Shown one piece after another: positions 4,342 to 6,661 of a stretch of 6,661 nucleotides of DNA; position 1 is the stretch's first letter, and every line of letters starts with the position of its first letter. Both the position numbers and the translations under genes were made by a program. The DNA comes from Paratractidigestivibacter sp963630635. Its GTDB lineage: Bacteria; Actinomycetota; Coriobacteriia; Coriobacteriales; Atopobiaceae. The stretch spans positions 1 through 6,661 of the forward strand of contig CAVGOA010000080.1 in assembly GCA_963630635.1 (NCBI GenBank), given 5' to 3'. Below the pieces are notes generated by a model. That model did no database searches, was not told the DNA's origin, and saw only the letters and a list, made by a program, of their open reading frames with translations.

Positions 4342-6570
4342 CTACTCGTCGTCTTGGTCTTCTCCGTTGAAGGAGTCGGGGTCAAAATCGTCGGCTGCGT
4401 CTGCGCCTTGGTCATCATACGCGAGGTCTGCGGCCGCGTCTTGGTCGCCCGCGCCGGCTGCAGGTTCTACAGAAACGTTAAGGGGCTGGTTGAAGACCTC
4501 GCCCAGCATGGCCGCGATGTCGGCGAACTGGGGACTGAGGTCGGCCGGAGGGGTGACGGGGGCCGGGGCCTCGGCGGGTTCCGGGGCCGGGGCGGCAGCT
4601 GGCGCGGCGGCCGGTTGCGGGGCCGGGGCCTGCGGCTGGGGAGCCGGCGAGAAGGGCGCGGCGGCAGGGGCCTCGTCCACGGCGCCGTAGGCGTCGATGG
4701 GCGGCTCGTCGTCAACGAAGGGCTGGTCGGCGGGGGCGGCGGGGCTGTCCCAGGGCATCGCGAAGTCCTGCGACGGAGCCGCGGCCGGGGCGGGCTGGGG
4801 CGCGGGAGCCGCGGGGCGGGGCGCCGGGGCCTGGGCCGTGGCCGGGGCGGCCTGCGGGCGCGGGGCCTGCGGGCTTCTCGCCGCCGCACGGTCGCTGGCC
4901 GCGATGGCGGTGTTGGCCATGCTCGACTCGGTGTAGAGGATCTGGCGGCGGCCAAACGAGAGGCGCACGACGCCCTCGACGACCTCGCGCACGTCGTTGC
5001 GCTCGAGCATCTTGGCGGCAAAGCGCGAGCCCTTGGGCAGAGAAACGACGAGCTTCTCGCCGTCGTCCGAGACGGCCTGGGCCGACATGAGCAGCGAGCC
5101 GCGCGACGGGGCCTCTTTGAGGAGGGTGTCGACGACGTGCTTCCAAGTGCGCTGCAGCTCGGAGGGGTTGGTGATGGCCGGCTTGGCCGGGGCGTGGACG
5201 GGCTCGGCGGCCGACGGGACCGGGGCCGGGGCGGCCGCGGGCTGCGCGGCCGGGCGCGGGGCCGGCTGTTGGGGCACCGGTTGGGACGCGGGGGCCGAGA
5301 CGGGCTGCTGCGCGGGCGCGGGGGCCGGCGAGGGCTGGGCGGCCGGAGCCGGGGCAGCCACGGGCGCCGCTGCCGGAGCCGCAGGCGCCGCAGCCGCCGC
5401 GACCTGCACCCCGTTTGTCTCGACATCGGCAAGACGGGCCTCAAGCTCGGCCACGCGGGCGGCTAGGGACTCCAGGGTCACGTCGCTTTGCGGGCGGGCC
5501 ATCTTGGTGAAGGCCACCTCAAGCACCAGGCGCTGGTTGACGGCCGTGCGCATCTGGTTAGAGGCGTCGCCTAAGACGGTGAGGATGTAGGACAGGCGGT
5601 CGGGCGAGCCAAAGGCCGCGGCCTCTTCTTTAAGGTGCTGCAGCTCGTCTGCCGTGGCGGCCACGGCATTGGCGTCCGGTGCCGCGGCCAGCACGTACAG
5701 GTCGCGCACGTGCGAGGCTAGCTCGCGCGTGAACTGCAGAAGGTCGCAACCGGTCCCCACCAGGCGTTCTACCTCGGCAAACAGAGCCGCGATGTCGCGC
5801 TGGGCCAGGGCCGTTCCCACGTTTCCCAGCACAGAGCCCGAGACCTCGCCCAAGAAGTCCTGCGCGCAGGCCAGGGAAATCTCGCCGGCGCCAAAGACGC
5901 TCAGCTGCTCAAGCGAGGTCAGGGCGTCGCGCATGCCGCCGCGCGCGTGACGAACCACCAGCTCCAAGGCCTGACGGTCGTAGGTGAAGCCCTCTTGCTC
6001 GCAAACGTGGCACAGGTGCTCGAGCATCTCGTCGTTGGCGATGCTATGGAAGTCAAAGCGCTGGACGCGCGACAAGATGGTGGCCAGAATCTTTTGCGGG
6101 TCGGTGGTGCACATGATGAAGACCACGTGCTCGGGCGGCTCTTCGAGGGTCTTGAGCAGGGCATTGAACGCCGCCGGGGTCAGCATGTGGACCTCGTCGA
6201 TGATATAAACCTTGCAACGACCCATCGTGGGAGCGTAGTTGACGCGCGACAGAATCTCTTCGCGGACGTTATCGACGCCCGTGCGCGAGGCGGCGTCGAG
6301 CTCGGCCACGTCGGGGTGCTCGCCGGCCGCGATCAGGCGGCACTGCTCGCAGGAGCCGTCGGGCAGCTGGCCCGCGCCCTTCTCGCACATAAGCGCCTTG
6401 GCCAACAGGCGAGCCATGGTCGTCTTGCCTGTGCCGCGGGGGCCGCAGAACAGGTAGGCGTGGCTGGTGCGGTTTTCTGTGACCGCTCGCTTGAGGGTCT
6501 CGACCACGTGTTTTTGGCCAACTACCTGCTCAAACGTCTGCGGGCGATACTTTGTGTAAAGGGATTCCAT
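4342..6570 (-). CDS. dnaX: DNA polymerase III subunit tau (DnaX clamp loader)
   Basis: DnaX is the clamp-loader ATPase that opens the beta sliding clamp and, as tau, tethers polymerase III and the helicase. The 742 residues contain, in order: an AAA+ core with Walker A GPRGTGKTT (43-51), Walker B IIDEVHML (123-130), and the arginine-finger LSRVQRF (166-172); a lid and collar to about 360; a short coiled coil at 363-386; an Ala/Pro linker at 391-465; a folded tau domain at 466-549; a second Ala/Pro linker at 564-677; and a C-terminal segment (IAAMLGEVF, 685-693) with a very acidic tail. The zinc-binding site shows C62, C74 and C77, but the second ligand position of the usual four is Asp71. I find no A-rich slippery heptamer for gamma production, so only tau seems to be made. 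The ATG follows GGAGG at 4 nt, a rather short spacing. It is the first gene of the operon. Confidence 0.98.
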   Translation of the reverse strand: MESLYTKYRPQTFEQVVGQKHVVETLKRAVTENRTSHAYLFCGPRGTGKTTMARLLAKALMCEKGAGQLPDGSCEQCRLIAAGEHPDVAELDAASRTGVDNVREEILSRVNYAPTMGRCKVYIIDEVHMLTPAAFNALLKTLEEPPEHVVFIMCTTDPQKILATILSRVQRFDFHSIANDEMLEHLCHVCEQEGFTYDRQALELVVRHARGGMRDALTSLEQLSVFGAGEISLACAQDFLGEVSGSVLGNVGTALAQRDIAALFAEVERLVGTGCDLLQFTRELASHVRDLYVLAAAPDANAVAATADELQHLKEEAAAFGSPDRLSYILTVLGDASNQMRTAVNQRLVLEVAFTKMARPQSDVTLESLAARVAELEARLADVETNGVQVAAAAAPAAPAAAPVAAPAPAAQPSPAPAPAQQPVSAPASQPVPQQPAPRPAAQPAAAPAPVPSAAEPVHAPAKPAITNPSELQRTWKHVVDTLLKEAPSRGSLLMSAQAVSDDGEKLVVSLPKGSRFAAKMLERNDVREVVEGVVRLSFGRRQILYTESSMANTAIAASDRAAARSPQAPRPQAAPATAQAPAPRPAAPAPQPAPAAAPSQDFAMPWDSPAAPADQPFVDDEPPIDAYGAVDEAPAAAPFSPAPQPQAPAPQPAAAPAAAPAPEPAEAPAPVTPPADLSPQFADIAAMLGEVFNQPLNVSVEPAAGAGDQDAAADLAYDDQGADAADDFDPDSFNGEDQDDE

Positions 6571-6574
6571 CGAG

Positions 6575-6579
6575 CCTCC
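6575..6579 (-). promoter_or_regulatory. Ribosome binding site of dnaX
   Basis: GGAGG on the minus strand is the strongest Shine-Dalgarno sequence in the window and lies 4 nt before the dnaX ATG. It fixes the chosen start, which also gives the conserved DnaX N-terminus MESLYTKYRPQTF. Confidence 0.85.
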
Positions 6580-6604
6580 GCGCGCTTTTGGTTAATGGGT
6601 TACC

Positions 6605-6610
6605 AGTATA
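6605..6610 (-). promoter_or_regulatory. Possible -10 box of the dnaX operon
   Basis: TATACT on the minus strand, 34 nt before the dnaX ATG, matches TATAAT at five of six positions and is the only A/T-rich hexamer in the upstream region. No TTGACA-like -35 is found at 16-18 nt, where the sequence is C/G-rich. The start site would be near 6598, giving a leader of about 27 nt with the GGAGG site. Confidence 0.4.
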
Positions 6611-6661
6611 CCCGCTTGCGCGCGGGCGGCTCGGGCGGGTTTGGAAGCGGGGCGCGGCGCC

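Noticed and set aside
3552..4370. 272-codon plus-strand frame antisense to recR and ybaB
   Set aside because: It overlaps two well-supported genes and has no recognisable motif; a GC-rich shadow frame.
4467..5444. 325-codon minus-strand frame inside dnaX, almost all Arg, Pro and Ser
   Set aside because: It is the frame-shifted reading of the Ala/Pro linker codons. Its composition is not that of a real protein.
4354..5466. Long open frame on the plus strand (370 codons) antisense to dnaX
   Set aside because: It mirrors the Ala/Pro-rich C-terminal half of dnaX and is Gly/Arg-rich, as expected of an antisense shadow in GC-rich DNA. No ribosome binding site or domain was seen.
4342..6570. Programmed frameshift in dnaX producing a short gamma form
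   Set aside because: No A-rich slippery heptamer in the proper frame was found on the coding strand. The only A run (CCAAAAAC near residue 20) lies in the N-terminal domain and is in the wrong frame.

Overview
This is a GC-rich bacterial window. The protein-coding genes use G/C-rich codons and include Ala/Pro/Arg-rich stretches, while A/T is concentrated in the promoter, terminator and tRNA-leader sequences. Every gene I accept is on the minus strand, so the window reads biologically from right to left. The gene style suggests an actinobacterial-type host, possibly Coriobacteriia: a GC-rich dnaX-ybaB-recR cluster, a DnaX tau subunit with long Ala/Pro linkers, and a cluster-less MutY-like glycosylase. 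The taxonomic placement is inference; no sequence search was possible.

Region 1 (6570 to 2372) is a replication and repair operon. It runs dnaX (clamp-loader tau subunit), ybaB (nucleoid-associated protein), recR (RecFOR recombination mediator), then an unrecognised single-pass membrane protein. The gaps are 55, 15 and 48 bp, each gene has a recognisable ribosome binding site, and a strong intrinsic terminator closes the unit at 2372-2405. The dnaX-ybaB-recR order is a classical conserved bacterial cluster; the membrane protein at its end is the unexplained member.

Region 2 (about 2039 to 2371) is non-coding. It holds a 126-bp imperfect inverted-repeat element (2224-2349) with perfect 19-bp ends and an inner 12-bp arm set at exactly the same distance on each side. 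It also holds a 12-bp G/C palindrome, a short diverged direct repeat, and an A/T-rich tract next to a good promoter for the downstream tRNA. This element is the best candidate for something undescribed here: a small non-autonomous mobile or REP-like repeat, or a structured RNA.

Region 3 (1925 to 2088) is a self-contained tRNA-Asp(GTC) unit: promoter, 77-nt gene with encoded CCA, and intrinsic terminator.

Region 4 (1742 to 88) is a two-gene unit. A HAD-IB phosphatase-like protein is followed 7 bp later by a MutY-like HhH-GPD DNA glycosylase starting with GTG. The glycosylase lacks the iron-sulfur cluster cysteines and the MutY C-terminal NUDIX-like domain, has Glu where MutY has its catalytic Asp, and ends in what looks like a winged-helix segment. 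Its substrate should not be assumed to be A:8-oxoG.

Apart from the inverted-repeat element, the window is core genome. I see no CRISPR array, integrase, transposase gene or phage gene.
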